NCBI GenBank assembly: GCA_031274495.1
Contig: JAISQB010000052.1
Coordinates: forward strand, 1 to 45,887
DNA: 45,887 nt
Source: Campylobacteraceae bacterium
Lineage (GTDB): Bacteria; Campylobacterota; Campylobacteria; Campylobacterales; Campylobacteraceae
Reading direction: 5' to 3'
The notes under the pieces were generated by a model. The model ran no database searches, had not been told where the DNA came from, and worked only from the letters and a program-made list of their open reading frames with translations. The position numbers and the translations under genes were made by a program. Of this stretch, positions 16,413 to 26,609 are shown piece by piece (position 1 is the first letter of the stretch; every line of letters begins with the position of its first letter).

Positions 16413-17211
16413 AACGCGCCTTTGTTATCACTCTATCGTTTTGGTCGTAAATCTTTATCTTGAAAGCATCAACGCAGGCTCCGCCCTTTATCTCTAAAAC
16501 CGCCATTTGAAAGATTTTTTTGCACTGTTTTGGTATCTCAAATGGATAGCTAAGCCCCGTCAAAAAGCGCTTTATAGGTGCCTCTTTGTCCACGCCGATG
16601 ACGCCGTCCCTGCACCCTGTTAAGCCTATATCGCACAAAAAAAGCGTCCCTTTATCTATCGTCAAATCGTCAGTTCCTATATGCGTGTGGGTGCCTATGA
16701 TGGCTGAGACTTCGCCCTTTAACATCGCAAAAAGCGCCGTCTTTTCGCTCGTGGACTCTGCGTGAAAGTCTATAAAAACAGCCTTTGCCCCCTCTTGTTT
16801 GACAAAATTCACAGCCTCTTTTGCCTTTAAAAAAGGGTTGTCGCACATCGGCATAGTAAAATGCCCCATAAGATTGATGACGCCAAGCTTTTCGCCGCCT
16901 ACTTCGCATACGATAGCCCCGCGCCCGGGGACGATGTCGGGCAGATTGTACGGGCGCAATATCGGCATCGTCTTCATACACTCTATGATATCGCCCCTAT
17001 CCCAAGTGTGGTTTCCGCCGCTCATCACATCGATACCCTCGCTAAAAAGTTCCGCGGCGTTTTTCGTGTTGATGCCAAATCCGTGCGAAGCGTTTTCGGT
17101 ATTGGCTATCACAAAGTCTATACCAAACTCTTCTCTTAACCCCTTCAAATGCGCCTTTATCATATCGCGCCCGGGTCTTGCTACTATATCTCCTATAAAA
17201 CCTATTTTCAT
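16405..17211 (-). CDS. ymdB: YmdB-type metallophosphoesterase
   Basis: A 268-aa protein of the TIGR00282 family. Metal-binding motifs are visible: GDIVARPGRD at the N-terminus, NTENASHG, GGNHTWD and GTHTHIGTDD. In Bacillus, YmdB is a phosphodiesterase acting on 2',3'-cyclic nucleotides with effects on biofilm and sporulation. A cytoplasmic phosphodiesterase role is likely, with the physiological substrate open. The start codon overlaps the preceding stop by one base (TAATG). Confidence 0.88.
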   Translation of the reverse strand: MKIGFIGDIVARPGRDMIKAHLKGLREEFGIDFVIANTENASHGFGINTKNAAELFSEGIDVMSGGNHTWDRGDIIECMKTMPILRPYNLPDIVPGRGAIVCEVGGEKLGVINLMGHFTMPMCDNPFLKAKEAVNFVKQEGAKAVFIDFHAESTSEKTALFAMLKGEVSAIIGTHTHIGTDDLTIDKGTLFLCDIGLTGCRDGVIGVDKEAPIKRFLTGLSYPFEIPKQCKKIFQMAVLEIKGGACVDAFKIKIYDQNDRVITKARCE

Positions 17212-17975
17212 TAAAATTTATCTCCGAAAAGTTCAAAAAATTGCCGTGCCGTGCGCCCGCTTCTTGATGCGCGCAAGCCGGCATACCGCTTTGCCGCCGT
17301 GTGCACGAGGGCTCGTTTTTCTTCGTCCAAATGTGGAAAATAGCTATCCACTATCTCCAGATACTCACTAAAAGTGCCCTGATAAAACGACAGCCAAAGC
17401 CCAAATCTATCAGATAGCGAAATCTTCTCCTCCACGGCGTCAGAGTAGTGAATCTCGCCGCTTTTTACTATCGTCCCCTCGTTGTCCGTGTGAAACTCGG
17501 GTATCATATGGCGGCGGTTGGAGGTGGCATACACTAAGACATTTTTGGGAGGAAGCTCGATAGAGCCCTCAATGACGCTCTTTAGCGCCTTATAACTCGC
17601 ATCCCCCGCCTCAAATGAGATATCATCGCAAAATATGATAAAACGATACGGCTCCCCTCTTATCTCATCGCTTATATCAGGCAGCGCGCGAAGATCCTCT
17701 CTAAATATCTCAACGACTCTGAGCCCCTCTTCATAAAAGCGGTTTAAAAGCGCCTTGACCAAAGAGGATTTCCCAGTCCCCCGAGAGCCCCATAAAAGCG
17801 CGTGAGAGGCGCTCTTACCCTCTAAAAATCTCTGCGTATTTTCATAAAGTGCTCTTTTTTGGTCCTCGATATGCAGCAAATCTTTTAGTTCGACTCCGTC
17901 TATATCAAATACCGGCTTTAATGCCCCGCTTTTAGCCCTGTAGACAGCCGCTTTCGTGCTTTTCCACTCTACCAT
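17211..17975 (-). CDS. DUF815-family AAA ATPase
   Basis: A 254-aa protein with Walker A GSRGTGKS (63-70), Walker B-like FIIFCDDISF near 112, and a sensor-like region VLVYATSNRRHMIPE. This is the DUF815 family of P-loop ATPases, conserved next to mfd in Campylobacter. The biochemical role is not known. GGAGG five bases before the ATG lies within the last codons of mfd, one nucleotide separates the genes, and the product is probably made by re-initiation. Confidence 0.85.
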   Translation of the reverse strand: MVEWKSTKAAVYRAKSGALKPVFDIDGVELKDLLHIEDQKRALYENTQRFLEGKSASHALLWGSRGTGKSSLVKALLNRFYEEGLRVVEIFREDLRALPDISDEIRGEPYRFIIFCDDISFEAGDASYKALKSVIEGSIELPPKNVLVYATSNRRHMIPEFHTDNEGTIVKSGEIHYSDAVEEKISLSDRFGLWLSFYQGTFSEYLEIVDSYFPHLDEEKRALVHTAAKRYAGLRASRSGRTARQFFELFGDKF

Positions 17976-17976
17976 T

Positions 17977-20943
17977 TTACCTCCTTGCGCGCAAAAATCC
18001 TAAAACGGTAGATATTATATCATCATCGTCAAAGCTTGCGGCTTTAAGATATGTTTTTTTGTCGTCCTCATCCGTGATAGTGATGTTATCTTTGTAGTTT
18101 GTGATGTTTTTCAGTTTCAGGTTGGAAGCCAAAATCTTTATAATGATGAGCGATAAAAACTGCCTTGATGGCTCATCTAACCGCCCAAATCTATCCTCCA
18201 TCTCCTCTTCTATCTCATAAACCGCCGCGACACTTTCGCATCTGCTTAAGCGGCGGTATAGTTCAAGGCGCAGTCTATCCTCGCTGATGAGCCGCTCGTT
18301 TAGATAGGCGCTGATGGAGAGCTTTATCTCGACATCTTGTTTTTTGACGGCCGTTTTGTTCATAAGCTCATTTATCGCGCTCTCCAACATCTTAAGATAC
18401 AAAGAGTAGCCTATATGTTTTATGTGTCCGCTCTGGGCTTCGCCGATGAGGTTGCCCCCACCTCGTATCTCAAGGTCGTGATAGGCTAAAACCGAGCCGC
18501 TGCCAAGAAACGAGTTGGACTCAAGCGCCAAAAGTCTCTTGCGGCTGTTTTCGTTCAACTCCTCTTTGGCGTTTACCAAAAAGTAGCAAAAGCCCTGATT
18601 TTTCCCGCGCCCGACGCGTCCTCTTAACTGGTGCAGGTCTGCCATACCAAAATGCTGCGCGGACTCTATGATGATGGTGTTTACATTGGGTAGGTGGATG
18701 CCCGACTCTACGATGGAGGTTGAGAGCAGCAGGTCATACTCTCTGTTTTCAAATTTCAGTATCTCATCTTCGCTAAAAGAGTCGCTCACCTGCGAGTGGA
18801 GCACCAAAATGCGCAGATTTGGCACGACCTTTTTTAACTCTTTGGCTTTCATCTCTATCGTGGCTATGCGGTTGTGGATATAAAATACCTGCCCGCCGCG
18901 GCGAAGCTCCCTTTGGATAACTTCGCGCACGATTTTTTCGTCGTACTCTTTGACAAATGTCCTCACATCTTCGCGCTCGCTTGGCGGGGTTAGTATCTGC
19001 GAATACTGCTTGATGGAGCTTAATGCCATATTGAGGCTTCTTGGGATGGGGGTCGCGCTCATCGATAGGATATGGATATTTTCGCGCAGGTTTTTTAGTT
19101 TTTCTTTCTGCTTGACGCCGAATTTATGCTCTTCGTCTATCACTAAAAGGGCTAAATTTTTGCAAGTTACCCCCAAAAGCGCGTGCGTTCCGATACAGAC
19201 ATCAAGACTGCCGTCTTTTAGCTCTTTTAGTATCACAGCTTTCTCTTTTGCGGAGGTAAATCTGTCAAGTTTTGCCGTCTTGATGCCAAATTGTTCAAAT
19301 CTTTTGGAGACGCTTTTATAATGTTGCAGCGATAAAAGCGTCGTCGGCACGATAAAAAGTGACTGAAAACCGCTCTTTGCGGCGCAAAGAATGGCATTCA
19401 TAGCAACTTCGGTCTTGCCAAATCCCACATCGCCGCTAAGCAGCCTATCCATCACTCTGCCCGAACCCAAATCTTGCAAAATCTCTTCAACGCTCCTTTT
19501 CTGGTCGGCGGTATATGTAAAGCCCGCACTCTCCCAAAACTCCTCCAACGGCGCGCTTAGAGTATCCATCTTGAAGCCTTCGATAAGCTCCCTTTTTGCC
19601 GCGATATTGATAATCTCTTGGGCAATTTCAAAGAGTTTGATGCGCGTCTTCTCTTTTAACTTTAAAAAGCTTCCTTTGCCAAGCCTGTCAAGAACTGCTA
19701 CAGCACCGCTATCGGCGATGTAACGGTCTATGAGATTGAGATTTTCTACGGGCAGAAGCAGCTTGTCGCCGTCTTGATACTCTATAAAGACAAGGTCTCT
19801 TTTAGCCCCCAAAACGGTCGTATTTTGCAAGCCTCTAAAGATACCGATACCGTAATTTTCGTGCACGACATAATCGCCGATCTTAAGTTCATCAAGCAGC
19901 AAGGACGGATGGCGTTTGCGCTTTTTTTGAAGCGGACGGTTTAGGGAGATGATTGTTTCATCTGGCGAAGTGAGGTTGATGATGAGTGGGCTTTGGACAA
20001 ACTCTACATTGCCGCCGATCTCTATATCTGCTTGCTTTACGAGCGCTTCGCTTCTTGCTAAGATTTTGACCTTTTGGTCTTTGTGAAACTCCAAAAACGG
20101 CTTTATGGCGGATATCTGCAGGTCTTTAAAGGTAGAGGGTTCGGGTATGACGGGGATGGAGTCTAAATCTTGCGATGTGTCGTAAAACTGCGATATTTCG
20201 TCAAGTTCGCCGTCCATCTTGTAGGCGTAGACGCATTTTTTGTCGGCTATATAATTTTGCGCGTTGCCGCCAAGTGTCCAAAAGCCCAGAGATTCGACAT
20301 CTTGGCTTATACTGTTTGAACTGAGCTTCTTAACTTCGCCGCTTATCTTATCGTAAGAGTTGCTATCAAGCGAAAAGAGCGCGGGGGATAGAGTGACGCT
20401 CTCCAACTCCTCTTTTTGGCTCTTTTGCGACTCGGGCGAAAAGTATCTGATACTCTCCACTTGATTGTCAAAAAAGCAGATGCGCACCGCGTTTTCAAAA
20501 TTGGTGGGATAGATATCGGCTATATCGCCGCGAAATGAGACTTCGCCCCGCGCTTCGACGATATCCACAAAGCTATATCCCCATCGCAAAAGCTCATCTT
20601 TAAACTCGCTAAGATTTACCGTGTCGCCGAATTTTATGACGGTGGTTTTAAATAGGTGAGGTTTTGGGAGGGGGTGCAGAAGCGTTCTTATCGGCGATAC
20701 CAAAATCTTTTTTGAAGAGTTCTCTTTGTGATACTCGCCCAAAACATTGATAAGTTCAAAAAGTTCGTTTCTGTAAGACCTTAAATCGTCGCCGAAAGAG
20801 GCGCGAAAATCGGGCAGAGTAAATGTCTTTCTGCCTGCAAAAAGGACCGCGTTCTGGACGGCAAAAGCCTCTTTATCATCTTTACAGATAATAACTTCAG
20901 CTTCTCCGTTTCCTTTTAAATACTCAAAAACCGCCGCTTGCAA
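17977..20943 (-). CDS. mfd: Transcription-repair coupling factor Mfd
   Basis: A 988-aa protein, close to the roughly 980 aa usual in Campylobacterota and shorter than the 1148 aa of E. coli. Domains in order: a reduced UvrB-homology region, the RNA polymerase interaction domain starting near residue 354 (DYVVHENYGIGIFRGL), Walker A GDVGFGKTE near 504, DEEHKFG near 602, SATPIPRSLNMAL, RecG-like LRGRVGRG and translocase motif LEIRGGGNLIGEAQSG. Mfd removes stalled RNA polymerase at lesions and recruits UvrA. The start is probably the TTG at 20943, three bases after the ccmA stop; no better codon gives the conserved N-terminus MQAAVFEYL. Immediately downstream of ccmA, as in H. pylori. Confidence 0.96.
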   Translation of the reverse strand: MQAAVFEYLKGNGEAEVIICKDDKEAFAVQNAVLFAGRKTFTLPDFRASFGDDLRSYRNELFELINVLGEYHKENSSKKILVSPIRTLLHPLPKPHLFKTTVIKFGDTVNLSEFKDELLRWGYSFVDIVEARGEVSFRGDIADIYPTNFENAVRICFFDNQVESIRYFSPESQKSQKEELESVTLSPALFSLDSNSYDKISGEVKKLSSNSISQDVESLGFWTLGGNAQNYIADKKCVYAYKMDGELDEISQFYDTSQDLDSIPVIPEPSTFKDLQISAIKPFLEFHKDQKVKILARSEALVKQADIEIGGNVEFVQSPLIINLTSPDETIISLNRPLQKKRKRHPSLLLDELKIGDYVVHENYGIGIFRGLQNTTVLGAKRDLVFIEYQDGDKLLLPVENLNLIDRYIADSGAVAVLDRLGKGSFLKLKEKTRIKLFEIAQEIINIAAKRELIEGFKMDTLSAPLEEFWESAGFTYTADQKRSVEEILQDLGSGRVMDRLLSGDVGFGKTEVAMNAILCAAKSGFQSLFIVPTTLLSLQHYKSVSKRFEQFGIKTAKLDRFTSAKEKAVILKELKDGSLDVCIGTHALLGVTCKNLALLVIDEEHKFGVKQKEKLKNLRENIHILSMSATPIPRSLNMALSSIKQYSQILTPPSEREDVRTFVKEYDEKIVREVIQRELRRGGQVFYIHNRIATIEMKAKELKKVVPNLRILVLHSQVSDSFSEDEILKFENREYDLLLSTSIVESGIHLPNVNTIIIESAQHFGMADLHQLRGRVGRGKNQGFCYFLVNAKEELNENSRKRLLALESNSFLGSGSVLAYHDLEIRGGGNLIGEAQSGHIKHIGYSLYLKMLESAINELMNKTAVKKQDVEIKLSISAYLNERLISEDRLRLELYRRLSRCESVAAVYEIEEEMEDRFGRLDEPSRQFLSLIIIKILASNLKLKNITNYKDNITITDEDDKKTYLKAASFDDDDIISTVLGFLRARR

Positions 20944-20946
20944 ACT

Positions 20947-21357
20947 CTATTCTTTATCCTCTTCATCTGTCTCTTCGACGGTTATGAGACGCTGTTGGGC
21001 TGTATCTTTTTTGTGGCTTTCACCCTCAAAATAGGACTTTTGCTCAATGACCAATTCATTGCTGTAGACTATGCCCAAAAGCGTGCCGCCCTCTAAAATC
21101 TCCACGCTTTCGCAGATAGCTTTACCTTCAAATTTACCGTTAATTATCATTCTGGGTGCTTCGACCTCGCCCTTGATAAGACCGCGCTTACCGACTACGA
21201 TAGTGTTTGTAGAATACACTTTACCTGAAACCACACCGTCCACATAAAGATATGTGGAGAGTTCAAAAACACCCTCAAGCTTCGCGCCGTTTGCAACTAT
21301 TGTTGATTCTGTTTGTTTGCTAACAAGATGCTCATCACCTCTAACAAAGAGTCCCAT
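20947..21357 (-). CDS. ccmA: Bactofilin, cell-shape determinant
   Basis: A 136-aa polymer-forming protein whose core (residues about 15-110) is a right-handed beta-helix typical of bactofilins, with repeated short strands such as KGEVEAPRMIINGKFEGKA. In H. pylori CcmA works with the Csd endopeptidases to make the helical cell shape. The ATG at 21357, with AAGGAG upstream, lies 61 nt inside the 3' end of the M23 peptidase gene, an unusually long overlap. The C-terminal tail is acidic (EETDEEDKE). Confidence 0.9.
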   Translation of the reverse strand: MGLFVRGDEHLVSKQTESTIVANGAKLEGVFELSTYLYVDGVVSGKVYSTNTIVVGKRGLIKGEVEAPRMIINGKFEGKAICESVEILEGGTLLGIVYSNELVIEQKSYFEGESHKKDTAQQRLITVEETDEEDKE

Positions 21358-22157
21358 TGTACGTTTGTCTCCTTCTCAAAAATTTGTGAAAAATTATTTA
21401 AATCCCAATTCATAAAATTTATAGGATTTAATGCTCGCCCAAGAAAACGCACCTCATAATGCAGATGCGGACCGCTGGAGAGCCCTGTGTTACCCGAACT
21501 TGCGATACGGTCGCCTCTTTTGACAAATTGTCCCACTCTGACCAACATTTTTTTGTCCAAATGCCCGTAATAACTCTTAAATCCAAAACCGTGGTCCACA
21601 ATAACCAAAGCCCCATAACCTGATGTTTCGCTATATCCCGCGTACTCTACGATACCAAGAGCAGGGGCGTAAATGGGCGTTTGCAGAGGCACTCTAAGAT
21701 CAATGCCGTTATGAAAATCGTCCGTTAATTTGATAGGGTGCTTTCTCATACCGAATTTATCGGAAATGCCTTTGTGCGCCGTGACCTGACCGTTTGGTAT
21801 GAATTGCAAAAGCAGGGATTGTTGGACGGTTGTGAGGGTGATATTTGAGAGCCTCTCTTCGTGGGTCGTGTTTTCATCTTCGTGGGAGATACCGATAATG
21901 GTCTCTATCTCTTCAATCTTCTCTTTTATCACCTCATAATAGGCTATCTTATCATCTAATTCATTTTGGAGTTCGTCTTTTTTGCTGTCAAGCTGTGTGA
22001 CTTCGTGATTTAATAGTGTGATATATATAATACCGCAAGTAAACAAAAGTACGATAAAGATTAAAAAAATGGCGACGATACGCTTTAGTATATCATCTAT
22101 CGTGTAGTGGCGTGAACCTTTCACATCTGAAATGGTTATCGTAAATTTATTTCTCAT
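21297..22157 (-). CDS. csd1: M23 peptidase, Csd1-like
   Basis: A 286-aa protein: one membrane segment (about 27-50), a coiled coil (about 52-95), then a LytM domain with zinc motifs HNGID and HLH (GPHLHYEVRF). It probably cleaves DD-crosslinks of peptidoglycan in the periplasm to set cell curvature. In H. pylori two such genes, csd1 and csd2, lie between folC and ccmA; here there is only one. It overlaps folC by 11 nt and ccmA by 61 nt. Because only one copy is present, assignment to Csd1 rather than Csd2 rests on its place next to ccmA. Confidence 0.85.
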   Translation of the reverse strand: MRNKFTITISDVKGSRHYTIDDILKRIVAIFLIFIVLLFTCGIIYITLLNHEVTQLDSKKDELQNELDDKIAYYEVIKEKIEEIETIIGISHEDENTTHEERLSNITLTTVQQSLLLQFIPNGQVTAHKGISDKFGMRKHPIKLTDDFHNGIDLRVPLQTPIYAPALGIVEYAGYSETSGYGALVIVDHGFGFKSYYGHLDKKMLVRVGQFVKRGDRIASSGNTGLSSGPHLHYEVRFLGRALNPINFMNWDLNNFSQIFEKETNVQWDSLLEVMSILLANKQNQQ

Positions 22158-23292
22158 TAATATACCTTAAAAATGTCTCTATGACGCCAAACGAGCCAAA
22201 CACGAGATACTCTTCGTTTTTATCTATTCCGTTAAAATCTTTTACGCTTACCCCCATATTTATAAGAGTTGCTTTGATCTCTTCTTTAGCGTTTGCACGA
22301 TACGGATTTTTTAACTCTATAATTTCAGCCCTTTTGATAATGGGCGCTAAAATTTTTAAAGTGTTATTATAGTCTTTATCTTTATAGGAATTGTAAATAA
22401 TAACTACTTTTTTCCCTGCGAAAACAGCCGCTGCAGCTTTTGCCGCGCTAGTGTTATGTCCCGCGTCTACCGTGATATTGGGGGCTATCTTCTCCCATCT
22501 GGCTCTTAGATTTAATTTGCCGATTTTTTCCAAATCAGCTTCAATGCCGAGTAATTTAGCCGCTTTTACCGCGCTCAAAAGATTGCTTTTTAAAAAATCC
22601 GGCAGTGAGTATTTGGCGGCATATTTCTCCACGCTGCTTTCAAATTCATCTTTTTGCACATATGTAAATTCAAGTCCTAAGATAGCCTCTCTTTGCTTTA
22701 TGATCTCTACCGCCGTGCTCTCCTCTTGGGGTGCTATGAAGGCTGGATTGTTTACGCTTTGAAGTTTTGTGAAGGCTATCTCTTTTATTGTACTCCCAAG
22801 CAGATCTTGATGGTCCAAAGAGATAGATGTGACGATAGATAACTCTTTTGGGGCGACATTTGTGGCGTCAAACTCACCGCCGACCCCCGCCTCTAAAATC
22901 ATATAGTCACAATCCTCGAACGCTAAAAACGCCAAAAGTGTAGCATACTCAAAATATGAAAGTTCGCTCTCATACCCCTTTAATATCCCCAAAAGTCTCT
23001 CGTGCAGCCCATCCAACTCATCATAACTCATATACGCGCCCTCTTTATAAAAGCGCTCGTTAAATTCCAATATATGAGGCGAAGTGTAGTGCCCGATCTT
23101 AAGCCCCGCACTCTCAAGTATCTGCGCCAAAAACCTACCCGTCGAGCCTTTGCCGTTTGTGCCTATAATATGCACTGTTTTTGGCAGGTGAAACTCGTGA
23201 GCGATGACGCGGTAAATGCGCGGCATCCTTGCGTAGTCTATATGATCGTAATACAGCGGCTTTGTGTTTAGAAATTTTAGTAGAGCGCTCAT
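22147..23292 (-). CDS. folC: Bifunctional folylpolyglutamate/dihydrofolate synthase
   Basis: A 381-aa Mur-ligase-like enzyme that adds glutamate to folates using ATP. The P-loop IGTNGKGSTG lies at about residues 43-52; LEAGVGGEFDATN and SISLDHQDLLG are the magnesium and folate-site motifs; VDAGHNTSAA marks the C-terminal domain. The ATG at 23292 is preferred over an in-frame TTG one codon upstream. It is six bases after lptE and overlaps csd1 by 11 nt. The position matches H. pylori. Confidence 0.93.
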   Translation of the reverse strand: MSALLKFLNTKPLYYDHIDYARMPRIYRVIAHEFHLPKTVHIIGTNGKGSTGRFLAQILESAGLKIGHYTSPHILEFNERFYKEGAYMSYDELDGLHERLLGILKGYESELSYFEYATLLAFLAFEDCDYMILEAGVGGEFDATNVAPKELSIVTSISLDHQDLLGSTIKEIAFTKLQSVNNPAFIAPQEESTAVEIIKQREAILGLEFTYVQKDEFESSVEKYAAKYSLPDFLKSNLLSAVKAAKLLGIEADLEKIGKLNLRARWEKIAPNITVDAGHNTSAAKAAAAVFAGKKVVIIYNSYKDKDYNNTLKILAPIIKRAEIIELKNPYRANAKEEIKATLINMGVSVKDFNGIDKNEEYLVFGSFGVIETFLRYINEK

Positions 23293-23298
23293 CAAAGT

Positions 23299-23808
23299 TT
23301 ACTTTTTCTCACGCTGTAAACCTTTTATGGCGACAATGGCGGTAAATTCGTCAATCGCGTCGGCGCAGGCGTATCTTATAGCCTCAAATCTTCTCGTATC
23401 GGAGATAATACTATCTGCCTCTATCGGAAAGTCATACTGACCGTTTGTCGTAACGCTTCCCCGTTCTCCTGAGCCCAAACTATAGTCGATTTTAAGCCTT
23501 GCGATAGTCCTATAAGAGATGACATAACCGTTCGTATCATAAACCAACGGTCTAAAATCAACGCTCGCTAAAGAGACATTCAAAACCGTATCCGCGACGG
23601 CACGCTCTACCATTTTTGAGCTGAATTTATCCACAAACGCAGTCTGTACGGCGTCTTTAATCAAAACGGTATTTTGCGGGTCGGTCCTACTCATAGCGAC
23701 ATAGACATATACGCTATCGCCTATGACGCTTCTTGCCAACTGCGCGCTTGGCTTGTATCCGCAGCCTACGATAAAAACCGACAGGATTATTAAAGTTATG
23801 ATTCTCAT
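23299..23808 (-). CDS. lptE: LPS-assembly lipoprotein LptE
   Basis: A 169-aa protein with lipobox IVGC (lipidated Cys16) after a short hydrophobic signal. The region after it ([10 protein letters not shown]) and length fit LptE, the outer-membrane lipoprotein plug of LptD. The sequence is weakly conserved, so the call rests partly on position between leuS and folC. It overlaps leuS by four bases (ATGA). Lipidation would need the Lnt encoded at 29406. Confidence 0.8.
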   Translation of the reverse strand: MRIITLIILSVFIVGCGYKPSAQLARSVIGDSVYVYVAMSRTDPQNTVLIKDAVQTAFVDKFSSKMVERAVADTVLNVSLASVDFRPLVYDTNGYVISYRTIARLKIDYSLGSGERGSVTTNGQYDFPIEADSIISDTRRFEAIRYACADAIDEFTAIVAIKGLQREKK

Positions 23809-26258
23809 ACTGCTACCAGATTTACAAGTTTTTTATTGACATAAATCTCTTTTTTGAGATTTAACCCCTCTATCCATTTTGCCGCCGCCGCTTTGCCCGT
23901 AGCGATGATCTCCTCTTCACTCGCACTAACGCTTATCTCAAACTCAGCCCTTCTTTTGCCGTTTACGGTGACCGCTAAGACCATAGTTTCAGACTCAAAT
24001 ACGTTTTCGTTTATCTCCAACTTTGCCGCGAGATTTTTACCCGCGAAATATTTCTCGCTCATCTCGCTTGCTATGTGCGGTATGATGGGCTCTAAGATAT
24101 TTAACAGTATGAAATACCCTTCAGTCCAAACGGCTCTATTCTCCTGTGCGCTTAATGCGTTAAAAGCTTCCATAGATGCGGCTATGAGGGTGTTGAACGA
24201 ATATGAGCTGTTTTTGTAACTTTCTTCGCTTTTTTTGAGCGCCTCGTAGACCTTTCTTCTGGCGTACTTCTCCTCTTTTGAAAGCGTGGCTTGCTCGATG
24301 GCGGGCAGGCTTTGGCAAGGGGTGATATTGTCGCTTCTGTCGCACACTCTTTTAATAAATTTAAAAGCCCCCTCGACCGCGCTGTCGTTCCACTCAAGCT
24401 CTTTTTGCACAGGTGCGGCAAAGAGTATAAAAAGCCGCGCCGTATCCGCGCCGTATCTTTTGATGATGCTGTCAGGGTCTACGACATTGCCTTTAGATTT
24501 ACTCATCTTAGCGCCGTCTTTTAGGACCATACCTTGAGTTAAAAGATTTGCAAACGGCTCGTCGATACCCTCTATAAAGCCCAAATCCCGCAACGATTTT
24601 GTAAAAAATCTCGAATACAAAAGGTGCAAAATCGCGTGTTCAATCCCGCCGATATATTGATCAACGCTCATCCAGTATTTGACGCTTTTTTCGTCAAACG
24701 GCACATCTTCCCACAAATCCCTTGGCGTCGTATAGCGCAAAAAATACCAGCTTGACTGCACGAAAGTATCCATCGTGTCGGTCTCTCTTTGCGCGTCGCC
24801 GCCGCATTTTGGGCATTTGGTAAATTTCCACGAAGGATGTTTATCTAAAGGATTTCCCTCGCCTGTTATCTGCGCGTCGTCGGGCAAGGTCACGGGAAGA
24901 TTCTCCTCATTTTCCGCCACCGCGCCGCATTTTGGACACAATACGATAGGTATAGGCGCACCCCAGTAGCGCTGACGGCTGATACCCCAGTCGCGGAGTT
25001 TGTAATTTATCGTTCTTTTGCCTATGCCGTTTTTTTCAAAATAGTCTATTATCTCTTTTTTCGCCGCGGCAGACGCTAAGCCGCTAAAATTTCCGGAATT
25101 TACCAAAACGCCTTGTTCGGTAAATGGAAGCGCGGTTTCATCGCCATTTGATTTTATCGTTTGGACTATGGGGAGCGCGTATTTTTGGGCAAACTCATAA
25201 TCCCTCTCATCGTGCGCAGGAACTGCCATAACCGCGCCGCCGCCGTATTCGAGCAGGACAAAGTTGGCGACCCACACAGGAATCTCCTCTTTTGTGAGCG
25301 GGTGGATGACTGAAATGCCTAAATCCAACCCCTCTTTTTCATTTGACTGGCGCTCTTTCGCGCTCTGTCTTTGCATATTTTTGATAACATTAGCGCTCTC
25401 TTCGCTAAGAAGTCCTCGCTTTAAAAGCTCATTTACGATAGGGTGATTTGGGGCAAGCGCGGAGTATGTGACGCCAAAAATCGTATCGGGACGCGTCGTG
25501 AAAACTTTGTAGCTATCAAACGCGCCGCCCAAAAGCTCTTTGGATTTGGCAGATAGCTCAAAGCTAAACTCCAACCCCTCGCTCTTTCCTATCCAATTCT
25601 CCTGCATCGTCAAAACTTGCGCAGGCCAGCGACCTTCAAGCGTTTTCAAATCCTCCAAAAGCTCTTCGGCATACTGCGTGATCTTGAGGTAGTATCCTTG
25701 CATTTCGCGCTGTTCTACGACGGTGGAGCATCTCCAACATTTGCCGTCTTCCACCTGCTCATTAGCCAGTACCGTTTGGCAGCTTTCGCACCAATTCAAC
25801 AGCGCGCTTTTTCTATATACGAGCCCTTTTTCGTACATTTTGATGAAGATATTTTGCTCGTGCTTCGTGTATAGTGCGTCGCTTGTCGCAAACTCCCTTG
25901 TCTTGGAGAACGAAAGCCCCAAGGAGTTTAGCTCGTCCCGCATAGCGTCTATATTTTCATAAGTCCACTTTTTTGGGTGGACTTTGTGTTTGATAGCCGC
26001 GTTTTCGGCGGGCATACCAAAAGAGTCCCAGCCTATGGGGTGCAGTACATTGAAGCCTTGCTTGCGGTAGTATCTTGCTATCGCGTCGCTGATCGTGTAG
26101 TTGCGCACGTGCCCCATATGTATGCGCCCGCTTGGGTAGGGGAACATACTTAAGATATATTTTTTGGGTTTTGTAAAATCCTCAAGCGGTTCAAAAGCTT
26201 TTGTCTCGTCCCATCTTGCCTGCCACTTTTTTTCAATTTCTAAAGCTTTGTATTCCAT
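23805..26258 (-). CDS. leuS: Leucyl-tRNA synthetase
   Basis: An 817-aa class I synthetase. HMGH (residues 47-50) is the HIGH signature and KMSKSKGN near residue 585 is the KMSKS loop. Between them lies the CP1 editing domain with the T-rich motif [18 protein letters not shown] and CWRC cysteines form a zinc-knuckle-like insertion. Essential enzyme charging tRNA-Leu. The start ATG at 26258 is three bases after the preceding stop. Complete and typical. Confidence 0.97.
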   Translation of the reverse strand: MEYKALEIEKKWQARWDETKAFEPLEDFTKPKKYILSMFPYPSGRIHMGHVRNYTISDAIARYYRKQGFNVLHPIGWDSFGMPAENAAIKHKVHPKKWTYENIDAMRDELNSLGLSFSKTREFATSDALYTKHEQNIFIKMYEKGLVYRKSALLNWCESCQTVLANEQVEDGKCWRCSTVVEQREMQGYYLKITQYAEELLEDLKTLEGRWPAQVLTMQENWIGKSEGLEFSFELSAKSKELLGGAFDSYKVFTTRPDTIFGVTYSALAPNHPIVNELLKRGLLSEESANVIKNMQRQSAKERQSNEKEGLDLGISVIHPLTKEEIPVWVANFVLLEYGGGAVMAVPAHDERDYEFAQKYALPIVQTIKSNGDETALPFTEQGVLVNSGNFSGLASAAAKKEIIDYFEKNGIGKRTINYKLRDWGISRQRYWGAPIPIVLCPKCGAVAENEENLPVTLPDDAQITGEGNPLDKHPSWKFTKCPKCGGDAQRETDTMDTFVQSSWYFLRYTTPRDLWEDVPFDEKSVKYWMSVDQYIGGIEHAILHLLYSRFFTKSLRDLGFIEGIDEPFANLLTQGMVLKDGAKMSKSKGNVVDPDSIIKRYGADTARLFILFAAPVQKELEWNDSAVEGAFKFIKRVCDRSDNITPCQSLPAIEQATLSKEEKYARRKVYEALKKSEESYKNSSYSFNTLIAASMEAFNALSAQENRAVWTEGYFILLNILEPIIPHIASEMSEKYFAGKNLAAKLEINENVFESETMVLAVTVNGKRRAEFEISVSASEEEIIATGKAAAAKWIEGLNLKKEIYVNKKLVNLVAV

Positions 26259-26261
26259 ATC

Positions 26262-26600
26262 TTAAAACTCGTCCCTTGCCCTCGCGGATTCTACGATAAC
26301 GAGTATCAGCGAAAAGAGATTTGCGACGATGGCGCCGATAGCAAGAGCGATGACCACATTGATATTGTGTGAAATCTCAAGTATCAAAAACGCCGGTATC
26401 AAGTGCAAATCCGCCACCAAAGAGCTTGCCAGAAGCTCAGCGGATAGCGTATTTTTGATGCCTATCTTTAAAAATGTGGATATAAGATTGATGCTCATAG
26501 CGACAAAAAGTACGATTTCGTTCTGCTCATACAAAAAGCCCGCCGTCGTAGTGAGGCTCATAAGAGCAAAAAATATGTATATTACCTTTCCCCAATCCAT
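26262..26600 (-). CDS. Small conserved membrane protein between secF and leuS
   Basis: A 112-aa protein with about three to four hydrophobic segments (IYIFFALMSLTTTAGFLY, IVLFVAMSINLISTFL, and a longer C-terminal one near 75-103). AAGGAG precedes the ATG. I recall similar proteins in this genome position in Campylobacterota, annotated only as a domain of unknown function (DUF6394, from memory). A link to Sec export is suggested by position alone. Confidence 0.75.
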   Translation of the reverse strand: MDWGKVIYIFFALMSLTTTAGFLYEQNEIVLFVAMSINLISTFLKIGIKNTLSAELLASSLVADLHLIPAFLILEISHNINVVIALAIGAIVANLFSLILVIVESARARDEF

Positions 26601-26609
26601 TCTTACTCC

